Source: UBA5436 sp050951845
GTDB lineage: Bacteria > Bacillota > Clostridia > Saccharofermentanales > DTU023
Assembly (NCBI GenBank): GCA_050951845.1
Contig: JBMNJV010000006.1
Coordinates: 124,001-188,000, forward strand
Reading direction: 5' to 3'
DNA length: 64,000 nt
The notes beneath the pieces are model-generated. The model was not told the origin of the DNA. It saw nothing but the letters and a program-made list of their open reading frames with translations, and made no database searches. The translations under genes and the position numbers were made by a program. This document shows positions 8,118-17,367 of the stretch, in pieces; position 1 is the stretch's first letter; each line of letters begins with the position of its first letter.

Positions 8118-9392
8118 TTATTCATCCAGCCATTGGAATTCCATGTTACCGATTTTGACCCAATCACCGTTTTCAAGTCCCGCATCGGATAAGGCCTGAT
8201 CCAAACCCCGGCGTTTGATTAGTCTCTGGAAATAGAAAAAAGCCTCATTATCATTAAAATCCGTTGATCTGACCAGGCGTTCCGCCCATTCACTATCGAC
8301 AACAAAGAATTCACCGTCAAAATGAATTTTGAATAATTCTTTAGCCTGATAGCGATATGTTTTATGTTCGCTATCTTCAATCTTAAATTTAGGAATCGGC
8401 GGCAATTCAGAAATATATTCCGCTGTTTTGGCAATTAACTGATCGACATTTTTCCGGGTTGCCGCACTGATCAAGAATACTTCAAAACCTCTGCTTTCAA
8501 ATTCCTGTTGCAAACCGGCAAGCAATTTTTCATCGGCCGCATCAATTTTATTGATTACAACCAGACGCTTGCGTTCCAATAATTCTGCCTGATATTCACC
8601 CAATTCGAATTCAATCAATTCAAACTGTTTAATAACATTTGTAAAATCACCCATTGTCGGATCAATGACTTGGAGGAATATTCTGGTTCTTTCTATATGG
8701 CGCAGAAAATCATGACCCAAACCGATTCCCTGTGCAGCTCCTTCTATTAAACCGGGCATATCAGCCATTACAAAGGAAACATCCGCATATGTCACAACAC
8801 CGAGTTGAGGTGTGAGTGTCGTAAAAGGATAATTGGCAATTTTGGGTTTAGCTGCGGTCACTACGGATAAGAGTGTTGATTTACCGACATTGGGGAATCC
8901 GATCAAACCTACGTCAGCGATTAATTTAAGCTCCAGTTTAATCGATTTTTTTTCGCCTTTGCCGCCTGCTCTGGCAAAACGCGGAGCCTGTCTGACAGAA
9001 GTCTTGAAATGCGAGTTGCCCAAACCGCCCTGACCACCTTTAGCCAGGAGAAACTCTTCATTCTCATCGGTTAAATCTGCTAAAAGTTCTCCGCTATCGG
9101 CATCATATACCAAAGTCCCCTGCGGAACTTCCAGATATAAATGATCAGCCGATTTCCCGTAGCACATTTTCCCCATACCATTCTCGCCGGAAGCAGCTTT
9201 GAATTTTCTTGCATAGCGGTAATGTTGTAAAGTATTAATCCCGGGATTTACTCTCAAATATATATCTCCGCCCTGACCGCCATCTCCTCCGTCCGGTCCT
9301 CCTTCCGGTACGTATTTCTCTCGCCGGAAGGACACAGCTCCGTCACCGCCATTACCTGCTTCAACCTCAATTATTACCTGATCAAAAAACAA
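8118..9392 (-). CDS. obgE: GTPase Obg (ribosome assembly / stress)
   Basis: A 424-residue Obg GTPase acting in 50S subunit maturation and stress control. Order: glycine-rich Obg fold (residues 1-158, with GGPDGGDGGQGGD), G domain (G1 GFPNVGKST near 165, switch II DMPGLIEGA near 212, G4 NKID near 280), and the C-terminal OCT domain seen in Gram-positives (about 345-424). The start is TTG at 9392: the protein begins FFDQVIIEVEAG as in other Obg proteins, and AGAAGG lies about 5 bases upstream. It follows rpmA, as commonly seen, but a strong terminator separates them, so obg probably also has its own promoter. Confidence 0.95.
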   Translation of the reverse strand: MFFDQVIIEVEAGNGGDGAVSFRREKYVPEGGPDGGDGGQGGDIYLRVNPGINTLQHYRYARKFKAASGENGMGKMCYGKSADHLYLEVPQGTLVYDADSGELLADLTDENEEFLLAKGGQGGLGNSHFKTSVRQAPRFARAGGKGEKKSIKLELKLIADVGLIGFPNVGKSTLLSVVTAAKPKIANYPFTTLTPQLGVVTYADVSFVMADMPGLIEGAAQGIGLGHDFLRHIERTRIFLQVIDPTMGDFTNVIKQFELIEFELGEYQAELLERKRLVVINKIDAADEKLLAGLQQEFESRGFEVFLISAATRKNVDQLIAKTAEYISELPPIPKFKIEDSEHKTYRYQAKELFKIHFDGEFFVVDSEWAERLVRSTDFNDNEAFFYFQRLIKRRGLDQALSDAGLENGDWVKIGNMEFQWLDE

Positions 9393-9442
9393 AATAACCT
9401 TCTTCCTAACTTCATCGATTATAAAATCAAAAGTTCAAAAGC

Positions 9443-9470
9443 AAAAAACCCGACTGAAAAGCCGGGCTTT
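9443..9470 (-). terminator. Terminator of the rplU-prp-rpmA operon
   Basis: On the minus strand AAGCCCGGCT pairs with AGTCGGGTTT (two G-U pairs) around a 4-base loop and is followed by a T-run. It lies 117 bases after the rpmA stop and before obg. Confidence 0.85.
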
Positions 9471-9586
9471 AATACTATTCTTTATTAACAATAAAACACA
9501 CCAATATTTGAATAAACTTTACTAAACAAAGCAAAACTTGTAAATAAAGCAAGTTTGCCCGGAAGAAAAGATTATCTCAAACCGGA

Positions 9587-9871
9587 TTATTCACCTACCG
9601 GATAAACACTGACCTGGGTACGTTTACGGCCTAATCTTTCGTAACGAACCTGACCGTCAATAATTGAGAATAAGGTGTCATCTTTACCTTTGCCCACATT
9701 TTGTCCCGGGTGAATTTTGGTACCACGCTGGCGATAGATGATATTACCGGCTAAACAATATTGACCATCACCGAGTTTCGCACCTAAACGCTTAGATTGT
9801 GAATCACGACCGTTTTTAGTACTACCAACACCCTTTTTGCTGGCTAATAATTGCAAATTAATCTTAATCAT
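9587..9871 (-). CDS. rpmA: 50S ribosomal protein L27 with cleavable N-terminus
   Basis: A 94-residue L27. The first residues MIKINLQLLA precede SKKGVGSTKNGRDS, the usual mature start region. In Firmicutes such an extension (consensus ending in FFA or similar) is removed by the protease Prp before L27 can work at the peptidyl-transferase centre. The gene for Prp is directly upstream and its stop codon shares one base with this ATG. RRQRGTK-type core (YRQRGTKIHPGQNVG) confirms the family. Confidence 0.97.
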   Translation of the reverse strand: MIKINLQLLASKKGVGSTKNGRDSQSKRLGAKLGDGQYCLAGNIIYRQRGTKIHPGQNVGKGKDDTLFSIIDGQVRYERLGRKRTQVSVYPVGE

Positions 9872-10221
9872 TAGTATTCCTCTACTTTCTCAATAGACAA
9901 AAACTTTTGTCCGTCAATCATTTCAATTTGTTTAAGTCCTATATATGCTGATAACATCAAGCTCTGAACTGCTATTCTTGTATCTTGCGGTAAATTATCA
10001 TAATTCAGAATCTGACATTCAATTTCACCTGATTGATTCAGATAGATAAAATCCTGACCTGCTTCTATAAACTCGGTTAATGTTCCGATTACAGTTTGGG
10101 CTATTGCCGAAACTGCACTACAATAAATATCCTTACCTGATTCAGCATATTCAGCATGTCCCGTCAGACAAAAGGATTCAACTCTTTTTTGCTGATCGAA
10201 GACAAACTTTGCATGTATCAC
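9871..10221 (-). CDS. prp: Ribosomal-processing cysteine protease Prp
   Basis: A 116-residue protein of the YsxB/Prp family. The family motif GHAEYAESGKDIYCSAVSA holds the catalytic His and Cys (about residues 22 and 34). It cleaves the N-terminal extension of L27 encoded by the next gene, so enzyme and substrate are translated as a coupled pair. It lies between rplU and rpmA, the position known across Firmicutes. Confidence 0.93.
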   Translation of the reverse strand: MIHAKFVFDQQKRVESFCLTGHAEYAESGKDIYCSAVSAIAQTVIGTLTEFIEAGQDFIYLNQSGEIECQILNYDNLPQDTRIAVQSLMLSAYIGLKQIEMIDGQKFLSIEKVEEY

Positions 10222-10234
10222 TTACAGCCTCTTT

Positions 10235-10543
10235 TTATGCTATGCTTGTAATTTTTACACAAGTATAAGGCTGACGATGTCCGGTTTTACGTCGATAGGT
10301 ATTTTTAGCCCTGTATTTGAAAATAGTAATCTTTTTTCCTTTACCGTGCTTGACAATTTCACCTTTGACAGCAACACCATTCACTAACGGTGAACCTACT
10401 TGAAGTTCATCATCTTTGGAAAGTGCAAGAACCTGATCAAAAACAATTTCATCGCCTGCTTCGCCTTCCAGTTTCTCGATATAAATCACATCATCTTCCG
10501 CAACTTTATATTGCTTGCCGCCTGTTTTGATAATAGCGTACAT
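10235..10543 (-). CDS. rplU: 50S ribosomal protein L21
   Basis: A 102-residue L21, starting MYAIIKTGGKQYKV and ending in the RKTGHRQPYTCVKI segment typical of the family. The start at 10543 is set by the ribosome site GGGAGG 7 bases upstream; the frame stays open further upstream but that part belongs to the leader. First gene of the rplU-prp-rpmA operon. Confidence 0.97.
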   Translation of the reverse strand: MYAIIKTGGKQYKVAEDDVIYIEKLEGEAGDEIVFDQVLALSKDDELQVGSPLVNGVAVKGEIVKHGKGKKITIFKYRAKNTYRRKTGHRQPYTCVKITSIA

Positions 10544-10627
10544 TTTTTTCCTCCCTGTAAACAGTCTCACCTGATCCAGGTAGCAATTATGCTTTAATAA
10601 ACACCCGATCAGAGTGGTCGCCGAAGT
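10544..10627 (-). promoter_or_regulatory. rplU 5' leader, possible L21 leader element
   Basis: The 85-base leader between the promoter and rplU contains CTGATC and GATCAG, which can pair, and a GC-rich 5' part. L21 leader RNAs that bind the protein are known in Firmicutes; whether this one matches the covariance model cannot be judged by eye. Confidence 0.35.
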
Positions 10628-10656
10628 ATGATACACTTAATAAAATATAAAGTCAA
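10628..10656 (-). promoter_or_regulatory. Strong sigma-A promoter of rplU-prp-rpmA
   Basis: Minus strand: -35 TTGACT (10651-10656), spacer of 17 bases, -10 TATCAT (10628-10633). The spacing is ideal and the rplU start is 85 bases downstream. Confidence 0.75.
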
Positions 10657-10834
10657 TTGACCTGAGAATTTTTTTCTTTAATGGCAAATATAGTTTAAAT
10701 ATAATATGTTTTCTGAATCATTCTTGATGTTTTCTGTAACAAACGTGTGATGTAAATATTCGTTCTTTATGTTAATATCTTTTGACGAAGATTCAATGAT
10801 ACATTTTTTGTATTTAATAATAGAGGTAATATTT

Positions 10835-11731
10835 ATGAATTACGATTTAGTCAATACAATTGGTAATTCACCATTAATACAATTAAGTCATTTAGGCCTT
10901 GACAGGATTTATGTCAAATTGGAAAAAACAAATCCCGCCGGCAGCATTAAGGACAGACCTGCATACTATATGCTGAAATCAGCAATCGATGCCGGTGACT
11001 TAAAACCCGGTATGACAGTGATTGAACCGACTTCCGGGAATATGGGAATCGCTTTGGCAATGCTCGGTTCACAATTAGGACTCAAAGTTATCTTGGTTAT
11101 GCCGGATACAATGAGTACAGAAAGACGCAATTTAATTCAAGCTTACGGTGCAGAGCTGCTCTTGACACCCGGGACGGAAGGTATGATCGGTGCCGAGAAA
11201 AAAGCTGCCGAACTCGTTGCCGCAGAAGGTTTTTTTATGCCGAATCAATTCAATAATCCGCATAACCCTTTGGCACATGAAAAAACAACCGGTGTAGAAA
11301 TTATCAATGCTTTACCGGATGTTGCCGGTTTTGTCGCAGGTGTCGGTACCGGCGGAACTGTTACCGGAGTAGGCAGAGCTTTGAAAAAACACAATCCGGA
11401 CATCAGAATATGGGCAATGGAACCGGCTGAATCTCCGCTTATTACTGAAGGATACAGCGATTCACATAATATTCAAGGCATCGGCGCAAATTTTATTCCG
11501 AAAAATCTGGATTTAACCTTGGTTGATCAAACAATCACCGTAACCGGTTACGAGGCAATTGAGATGAGCAGAAAACTTAGCCGGAAAGCAGGTTTATCGG
11601 TCGGAATTTCTTCCGGCGCCAATGTATGTGCAGCTCTAAAAATGGCAGGACAAATTACAGGCAAAATTGTCACCGTCTTGCCTGATTCTGCAGAAAGATA
11701 TTTATCTACATCTTTGTTTGAGGAATATTAA
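10835..11731 (+). CDS. cysK: Cysteine synthase (O-acetylserine sulfhydrylase)
   Basis: A 298-residue PLP enzyme that makes cysteine from O-acetylserine and sulfide in the cytoplasm. The PLP lysine is in NPAGSIKDRPA near residue 43, the substrate loop TSGNMGIALA near 70, and the phosphate-binding GVGTGGTVTGVG near 175. The start is the ATG with AGAGG 9 bases upstream; an upstream frame extension has no ribosome site. The stop overlaps the cysE start by one base, so the two enzymes of the pathway are coupled. No obvious T-box or S-box was recognised in the 170 bases before it. Confidence 0.95.
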   Translation: MNYDLVNTIGNSPLIQLSHLGLDRIYVKLEKTNPAGSIKDRPAYYMLKSAIDAGDLKPGMTVIEPTSGNMGIALAMLGSQLGLKVILVMPDTMSTERRNLIQAYGAELLLTPGTEGMIGAEKKAAELVAAEGFFMPNQFNNPHNPLAHEKTTGVEIINALPDVAGFVAGVGTGGTVTGVGRALKKHNPDIRIWAMEPAESPLITEGYSDSHNIQGIGANFIPKNLDLTLVDQTITVTGYEAIEMSRKLSRKAGLSVGISSGANVCAALKMAGQITGKIVTVLPDSAERYLSTSLFEEY

Positions 11732-12252
11732 TGTTCAAAAAATGGATTGAAATCGCACGTTATATTTTGGATCAGGATCCGGCATGCAAGTCGCTGTTTG
11801 AAGCAATGTTTATGTATCCGATGGTCAGAGCACTTCGCAGTCATCGTCTGGCACATAAATTCTATCTCAGAGGACATACCACATTCGCACGTTGGATTTC
11901 CAACAGGGCTAGACGCAAGACCGGCATTGAAATTCATCCAGGTGCAACTATAGGTAAAAATCTGTTTATCGATCACGGTATGGGTGTAGTCATCGGAGAA
12001 ACTGCCGTGATCGGCGATAATGTTACGATGTTTCATGGTGTTACTCTGGGCGGAACAGGTAAACAAAAGGATGCCAAACGGCATCCTACGGTAGGCAATA
12101 ACTGTTTGCTGGGTGCCGGCTCAACCATGCTCGGTCCTATCACAATAGGTGACGGAGCAAAAGTCGGAGCCGGAGCCGTCGTCTTGGAAGATGTGCCGCC
12201 GGGCGCAACCGCAGTCGGAGTTTCATCCAGAAACATTGAGCATAAATCTTGA
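11731..12252 (+). CDS. cysE: Serine O-acetyltransferase
   Basis: A 173-residue left-handed beta-helix (hexapeptide repeat) acetyltransferase, the short EpsC/CysE form. The motif HPGATIGKNLFIDHGMG near residue 70 and GVTLGGTGKQKDAKRHPT near 108 hold the catalytic His/Asp region; later hexapeptides follow (AKVGAGAVV). It forms O-acetylserine for CysK and usually associates with it. Coupled to cysK by a one-base overlap. Confidence 0.95.
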   Translation: MFKKWIEIARYILDQDPACKSLFEAMFMYPMVRALRSHRLAHKFYLRGHTTFARWISNRARRKTGIEIHPGATIGKNLFIDHGMGVVIGETAVIGDNVTMFHGVTLGGTGKQKDAKRHPTVGNNCLLGAGSTMLGPITIGDGAKVGAGAVVLEDVPPGATAVGVSSRNIEHKS

Positions 12253-12313
12253 TTTTTGATCCTGTTTTTCTGAATTTTTACAGTTTCCGGCGAAAATATT
12301 AAATATAATCGAG

Positions 12314-14287
12314 TTAAAAATTATCTCTGCTTTCATATTTCGAATCTACCGGATCTCCGATTACCTCATCCTGAGAGCGCAAATATAACGTATAGGAATA
12401 ATTAGCTTCCAGAGAAAATAAATCCTCATTACTGTCAGCGTTAAGTAATACTAAGTAGGTACCTTCATCACCGAACATATCTTTTTCTCCGAACCAATCA
12501 CCGGTCCCATAAGCATTTCTGATTCGATATGTACCCTGCGGTAAAGACACTGAAGCTGAGCTCTGATCAAGAGCAACAGAACTTACCAGCACGTCATCCT
12601 GCGTGTAAATTTTTATGTAATTCCGATTTTGATCATCATCAGGAGGTACAATCGTTAATGAAAGGCTGCCCCAGGAATAATCCGGATTATGATACAGTTC
12701 TCCGCTGTAAGGAAAAGACTGTATACATTCCGACATGCGTTGTTCTGCATCTTCAAAAGAACCCAAGGCCTTAAACGCCAGATATGCGTCGTAATAAGAA
12801 CCTTCTGTATAAAGTTTTTCTGCAGCTATATAATCTTCTTTATTAACACATTTTGAATATTTTTCTGCAGCATCAGGGAAAGAAATTGCAGGTAACTTGT
12901 CATATATAACTTTTGCTGCTGTATAATCACCGGATTCTAATAATTCTTCAGCTTTAATATAATCCAAAGAATTTTCACAATATTCCACTTTTTCAACTGA
13001 ATCGCGAAAATCTCCCAACAGCTCAAATGCTGAAGCTGCCTCACTGTAGTTTTTCTGAGTCAGTAATTCCTCAGCTTTTTCATAAGCAATTTCATTTTCG
13101 CAATATGTTACTTGAGTTGCAGCATCCTCAAAATCTCCAAGTTCAGCGAATTGCTCTTTAGCCTGAACATAATCACCGGTATTTAATAAGGCAACTGCAC
13201 TGTCATATCTTTCTTTATCATGGCAGTATTCGGCTTTTTCTTGCGCGTCCTCAAAATCCCCGAGTGCAGTGAATAACTCCTCAGCTTGAACATAGTCACC
13301 GGCTTCTAACAGTGAGACCGCATTATCATAATTTTCTTTATTTTGGCAGTATTCGGCTTTAGTTTGGGAATCCTCAAAATCCCCGAGCGCAGTGAATTCT
13401 TCTTCAGCTTGTGCATAGTCACCGGCATCTAATAAAACAATTGCTCTGTCATATTTATCTTGCTTTTGGCAGTATTCAGCTTTGGCTTGAGCATCCTCAA
13501 AATCCCCGAGTTCAACAAACAACTTTTTGGCCTGAATATAATTACCTGCATTTAACAGTTCAACCGCATTGTCATATTTTTCTTTCTTTTGGCAGTATTC
13601 AGCTTTGGCTAGTGCATCCTCAAAGTCCCCGAGTGCAGTGAATTCTTCTTCAGCTTGAGCATAGTCACCGGCATCCAACAAGGCGATTGCACTGTCATAT
13701 TTTGTTTGTTTGGATTTATTGATAATCAAAGGAACAATCAGAATTGCTGCAACTATCGCTATGGCTAAAGTCGCTCCGACAATAATAAAAATCATTTTGT
13801 TTTTACGTTTTTTCTTTGGTTTTTCCGGAGCTTGTTCAGCAGATTCAACTTGTAAAGGGGACATTAATCCGTCATCAGAATTCTCCTGCGACGTATATAC
13901 CCCCTTGGTATTAAAAAAATCCTCAGCATTGTGAATATCCATTGTTACTTCAGATTCGAACGGTTCTGCCGGTACAGCACTTTCGGGAAAGTTTGCCGGT
14001 ACGGCAGTTTCGGGAGAGCCCATCGGCACTGCGGCTTCTGGAGAGCCCGCCGGTATGGAAGTTTCGGGAGAGCCCACCGGCACTGCGGCTCCGAAAGAGC
14101 CAGCCGGCACTGCGGCTTCGGGAGAGCCAGCCGGCACTGCGGCTTCGGGAAAGCCAGCCGGCACTGCGGCTTCGGGAAAGTCAGCCGATACAGCGGCTTC
14201 GGGAGAGTCTATTGGTACAGGATTTCCGCAGATATGGCAAAACTTTTTGCCATCAGGTACTTGTGTGCCACAGTTTTTACAAATCAT
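12314..14287 (-). CDS. Zinc-ribbon membrane protein with eight 41-residue helical repeats
   Basis: About 657 residues. Order: a zinc ribbon at the N-terminus (CKNCG...CHICG), a Pro/Ala-rich tract of nine 9-residue repeats (PEAAVPAGS type, about residues 30-115), a Lys-rich stop and one transmembrane helix near 170-195, then eight TPR-like repeats of about 41 residues (pattern YDxAxxLLxxGDYxQAxxxFxxLGDFEDA....YC), and a C-terminal beta domain of about 130 residues. The repeats are predicted outside the cell. The ATG at 14287 has AAGGAG 8 bases upstream; an upstream TTG is ignored. Last gene of the co-oriented block at 12.3-28.4 kb. A role in sensing or scaffolding at the surface is inference only. 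Confidence 0.8.
   Translation of the reverse strand: MICKNCGTQVPDGKKFCHICGNPVPIDSPEAAVSADFPEAAVPAGFPEAAVPAGSPEAAVPAGSFGAAVPVGSPETSIPAGSPEAAVPMGSPETAVPANFPESAVPAEPFESEVTMDIHNAEDFFNTKGVYTSQENSDDGLMSPLQVESAEQAPEKPKKKRKNKMIFIIVGATLAIAIVAAILIVPLIINKSKQTKYDSAIALLDAGDYAQAEEEFTALGDFEDALAKAEYCQKKEKYDNAVELLNAGNYIQAKKLFVELGDFEDAQAKAEYCQKQDKYDRAIVLLDAGDYAQAEEEFTALGDFEDSQTKAEYCQNKENYDNAVSLLEAGDYVQAEELFTALGDFEDAQEKAEYCHDKERYDSAVALLNTGDYVQAKEQFAELGDFEDAATQVTYCENEIAYEKAEELLTQKNYSEAASAFELLGDFRDSVEKVEYCENSLDYIKAEELLESGDYTAAKVIYDKLPAISFPDAAEKYSKCVNKEDYIAAEKLYTEGSYYDAYLAFKALGSFEDAEQRMSECIQSFPYSGELYHNPDYSWGSLSLTIVPPDDDQNRNYIKIYTQDDVLVSSVALDQSSASVSLPQGTYRIRNAYGTGDWFGEKDMFGDEGTYLVLLNADSNEDLFSLEANYSYTLYLRSQDEVIGDPVDSKYESRDNF
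12730..13710. repeat. About 123-bp tandem repeats inside the zinc-ribbon/TPR gene
   Basis: Eight in-frame units encode the 41-residue repeats; units toward the 5' half of the gene (13140-13700) are the most alike, including repeated stretches such as GGCAGTATTCAGCTTTGGCT. Recent duplication is likely. Ends are approximate. Confidence 0.75.
13955..14222. repeat. 27-bp GC-rich tandem repeats encoding Pro/Ala tract
   Basis: Nine in-frame 27-bp units of the type GGCACTGCGGCTTCGGGA. They are clearly richer in G+C than the flanking gene. Ends are approximate. Confidence 0.8.
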
Positions 14288-14350
14288 ATCATATTCTCCT
14301 TCCAATACTGGTATTATAACAACTATTATAGCAACTAATTTCTATTTTCT

Positions 14351-16957
14351 TCATCTCTGATTATGGATAACTTCGCTGTTACCTTTAATCACAGCTTCTC
14401 TTTTAATTATAAAATATTTTTTTCCTATTCGCGCAAATGTACGGTTGTTATTGAAGGGCTTTGCGTAATCATATTTCGGAGGCACGATCAGATTACCGTG
14501 GAGGTCTGCATAACCCCATTTTCGGGAAGACAGATCTTTGATCGCAATTAAGCCACAGGAAAAACCGCTCAGCGACTCCATTTGGCTGAAAACGAAGGAT
14601 TTTTTACCGTCTTTCGCTTCGACCTCCCATAAATCACCGACGATACGTTTGCAACTTTTGTGCGGAAACTCTCCGCCTTCAGTCGTAAAACGATTGCCTA
14701 ATCTCTCAAGAGCAGTCCGCGCTGCTATTTCGTCGGGACTATTTGATATTTCAGCCATTTTTTGCGAGTTGCCCAGAGGAGGTATCGGGCCGCCGGTCGT
14801 ATCCCTGCCTGCTTTATCTATCCAACGTCCTTCTTTCAAAAATCGTCCTTCGCGTGACAATCTCGTCCAGGCCTTGCCATTTGAAAAAGGTGAAAACAAA
14901 TCATTAATGTCATAGGTAAACAAATATGTCTTTGCTTCTCCGACACCATATTTAAATGCATCCCGGGCAGGAATTTTTCTCGCATCTGATACAACAAAGA
15001 TACTTTTCCAATCTTTGTCCATGTAGCCGAATTCCACATGTGTGTCCGAAAAGTACTTTGCGTATGCGCGCAGCCCCTCGCTCTCCTCGCCGATAAGAGC
15101 CATCCCCTGAGGAATGATTTCATTACCCTGTAGGTCAATAACTCCAAAGGTTAACAGAGATTTGACGTAACGTTTATTATCCATAGTATACTGATAAAAA
15201 ATCACGGTGCCGTGCTTCAACAAATTCTCATCTATTTGTTCCAAATTATGATATTTGCATGGCATAATTATACGGTCACCAACTGCTACCAAACCGAAAA
15301 GATCCGAGTTCATTTGGGGATTAGGAGATTCGGAAAATACGAAAGCACCAAATGCGCTATCTCTGAGCCAGTTCCACTTAGCTTCCAGTACGATATTCCC
15401 CTTGGTGTCAATCGCACCCCATTTTTTCCCTTGTTTGAATACAGCATAGCCATTGGAATAACCGCGAATATCGTCGATGCCCGTCAGTTTGAAGACAATG
15501 GTCCCGTCTGTTGAGTAGCCAAACACAACATCTCCTTTTTTGGCAACGGCAATCCCGTCGGAAACGGAGTGAACGACATCGAATTCTTCACTGCTCAGCA
15601 CACTGCCATCTATTTTTACAATTGCAAACTTTTTGCCGTTGGAAACGGCCAGCAAATCCGAACCAAGATTTACCAGCTTTTTGCAGCTTAAAATCGGACT
15701 GCCGTTCATGCTGTATAAGGTAAATCCTTTACTTTCAAGCAAAATCGCCTTCTCATTCAATATCTCATATTTGATAGGACCATACATTGCTTCAGAGTGT
15801 TTTTGCGTTACAGGTAAAATTATCATGCCATTAGTGTCAATTACACCATATCGCGTACCGATTAAATTACCGTTTGTTACCACAAAATGATTGGTACCAA
15901 GAAATTGTAAAGGCATTGTTCCTTCCGGAAAAGGTATTTCCTGAATACTTCCATACTCCACAGACAACATATCGGAAACATCAGTTTCCTGATTATCAGA
16001 TGCTACAATCGGATCTGTTACTTTACCGGTTTGCTTCAGTCCGTCCCAAACACTTTTTGCCCAAGAGAATTTATCATCTTGAGTTTGCACACCCGAAGCG
16101 GTAAATGTTCCATCCAAAACGAGCGGTTCCCTGCCGAATCCTTCCGCAATCAAAAATGGCCGGGCATCAGCGACCGCCATAAACTCAGCCGAGTCAGAGA
16201 GTTGCTGCCGGATCAAATCTAATTGACCGTTGTCAATCATTGTTATTCCTATGACATTTACATTTTCTTTGCCGGCAAGTGTATCGGCCGAATCTCCCAT
16301 CCGCAAAATTGCACCCGTCAGCAATGCAGACTGAACAGAGGTAAATAATATACGATAACTATCTGATCCGTAGCTGCCCGACAGTTTTCCGATATCAAAT
16401 CTCAGGTAGAGTGTTCTTTGTATACCTTGCGAATTTCCCTGTGCAGTATCGTGTTCATGTTGCACTGCATTACGTTCACGTTCTGTCATGAAATCTTCCG
16501 TGCCTTGCCGGACCAATCCTTTTAGCAGCGTGAATCCGATGAGTAAGCCGTTTTGCGGGAAAAATTCAAAAGATGCTTTTGCCATCCCTTCTGCCAGATC
16601 AGCATAGTTGTAGCCGGGATAAGCATTCATTACAGCTTTTTGCCAGTTCTCTTTTGCTGCATGACAAATATTCGAATATTTTGTGTAATCAACAATTTCA
16701 CCGGTATTGTGATCACGAAATTCCAAATGCTGCGTATTTCCAATACCAAAATTCCGGATAACTGAAAAACGCGTATCATAATTCCAATGATTATTTTTAT
16801 CGTCAATTGCTCCGGGATAATATTTCTTGAAAATTTCCAGAACAAAAGGCGCCAGGAAGCGATTTACATCTTCGGGATTTTGCGAGACAGGACCAGGATA
16901 TCTGCTATCTTCAAATAGGGTTATTCCCATTGATACGGTAAAAATTTCTTTATTCAT
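14351..16957 (-). CDS. WG-repeat protein, large
   Basis: About 868 residues. The N-terminal 330 residues are a domain I do not recognise (starts MNKEIFTVSMGITLFED). From about residue 350 to the end there is a series of WG-type beta repeats: YGVIDTNGMIILP, WGAIDTKGNIVLEAKW, FGVIDLQGNEIIP, WGYADLHGNLIVPPKY. Such repeats form beta-propeller-like or extended surfaces, often in binding proteins. No signal peptide or transmembrane helix is evident, so it may be cytoplasmic. The ATG at 16957 has AAAGGAAA upstream and is preferred over one 6 codons earlier. Sits 32 bases after a small membrane protein gene. Confidence 0.75.
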   Translation of the reverse strand: MNKEIFTVSMGITLFEDSRYPGPVSQNPEDVNRFLAPFVLEIFKKYYPGAIDDKNNHWNYDTRFSVIRNFGIGNTQHLEFRDHNTGEIVDYTKYSNICHAAKENWQKAVMNAYPGYNYADLAEGMAKASFEFFPQNGLLIGFTLLKGLVRQGTEDFMTERERNAVQHEHDTAQGNSQGIQRTLYLRFDIGKLSGSYGSDSYRILFTSVQSALLTGAILRMGDSADTLAGKENVNVIGITMIDNGQLDLIRQQLSDSAEFMAVADARPFLIAEGFGREPLVLDGTFTASGVQTQDDKFSWAKSVWDGLKQTGKVTDPIVASDNQETDVSDMLSVEYGSIQEIPFPEGTMPLQFLGTNHFVVTNGNLIGTRYGVIDTNGMIILPVTQKHSEAMYGPIKYEILNEKAILLESKGFTLYSMNGSPILSCKKLVNLGSDLLAVSNGKKFAIVKIDGSVLSSEEFDVVHSVSDGIAVAKKGDVVFGYSTDGTIVFKLTGIDDIRGYSNGYAVFKQGKKWGAIDTKGNIVLEAKWNWLRDSAFGAFVFSESPNPQMNSDLFGLVAVGDRIIMPCKYHNLEQIDENLLKHGTVIFYQYTMDNKRYVKSLLTFGVIDLQGNEIIPQGMALIGEESEGLRAYAKYFSDTHVEFGYMDKDWKSIFVVSDARKIPARDAFKYGVGEAKTYLFTYDINDLFSPFSNGKAWTRLSREGRFLKEGRWIDKAGRDTTGGPIPPLGNSQKMAEISNSPDEIAARTALERLGNRFTTEGGEFPHKSCKRIVGDLWEVEAKDGKKSFVFSQMESLSGFSCGLIAIKDLSSRKWGYADLHGNLIVPPKYDYAKPFNNNRTFARIGKKYFIIKREAVIKGNSEVIHNQR

Positions 16958-16989
16958 AAAATTTTCCTTTCTCATTTACAGCTATGAAT

Positions 16990-17190
16990 TTAATTATTCT
17001 TGTTACAAAGAATTCTTCCTGTGACAATAGCGACAAGTATAAAAATTCCTAATCCGATCCCTGTCCAATCGATGTTTTCACGCTCATGTATGAAAACGTT
17101 TATTAAAGCTGCCAAAAATAAAAAGCCGATTCCTTGTAAAATTATACCCAGAATATATAAAAATTTACTTTTTTTACTCTCTTTTTTCAT
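16990..17190 (-). CDS. Small two-helix membrane protein
   Basis: A 66-residue protein with a Lys-rich start and two hydrophobic helices (about residues 11-31 and 43-61), joined by a charged loop HERENIDW. AAGGAG lies 9 bases before the ATG, so it is likely translated. No family recognised. It is the first gene after the palindromic operator candidate at 17274-17295 and appears to start a three-gene unit with the WG-repeat and zinc-ribbon/TPR genes. Confidence 0.6.
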   Translation of the reverse strand: MKKESKKSKFLYILGIILQGIGFLFLAALINVFIHERENIDWTGIGLGIFILVAIVTGRILCNKNN

Positions 17191-17249
17191 AATTTGATGC
17201 TCCTTGATTCATTTATTAATTTCAGCAATTGTGTTGTTACCATATTGGT

Positions 17250-17295
17250 ATATTAACCTTAGGCGGAACATCATTTGTATGCATAAAGCATACAA
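17250..17295 (-). promoter_or_regulatory. Palindromic operator candidate with spaced -10
   Basis: TTGTATGC-ATAAA-GCATACAA is an 8-bp inverted repeat (17275-17295). On the minus strand the arm with GCATACAAA ends exactly 18 bases before the -10-like hexamer TAATAT (17250-17255). The same layout occurs at 21024-21070. It lies 85 bases upstream of the small membrane protein gene. Confidence 0.55.
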
Positions 17296-17367
17296 TCAGT
17301 AAAATATTCTATAATGCAATTAATCTTGCTCAGCGTGAAAAGGGACAGGTCTTGCAATATTAAAATT

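Noticed and set aside
10660..10834. T-box or other riboswitch before cysK
   Set aside because: No T-box core sequence, specifier stem or terminator/antiterminator pair was found by eye.
13931..14360. Long plus-strand frames opposite the Pro/Ala repeats
   Set aside because: Shadows of the GC-rich 27-bp repeat in the zinc-ribbon gene; no ribosome sites and repetitive, implausible proteins.
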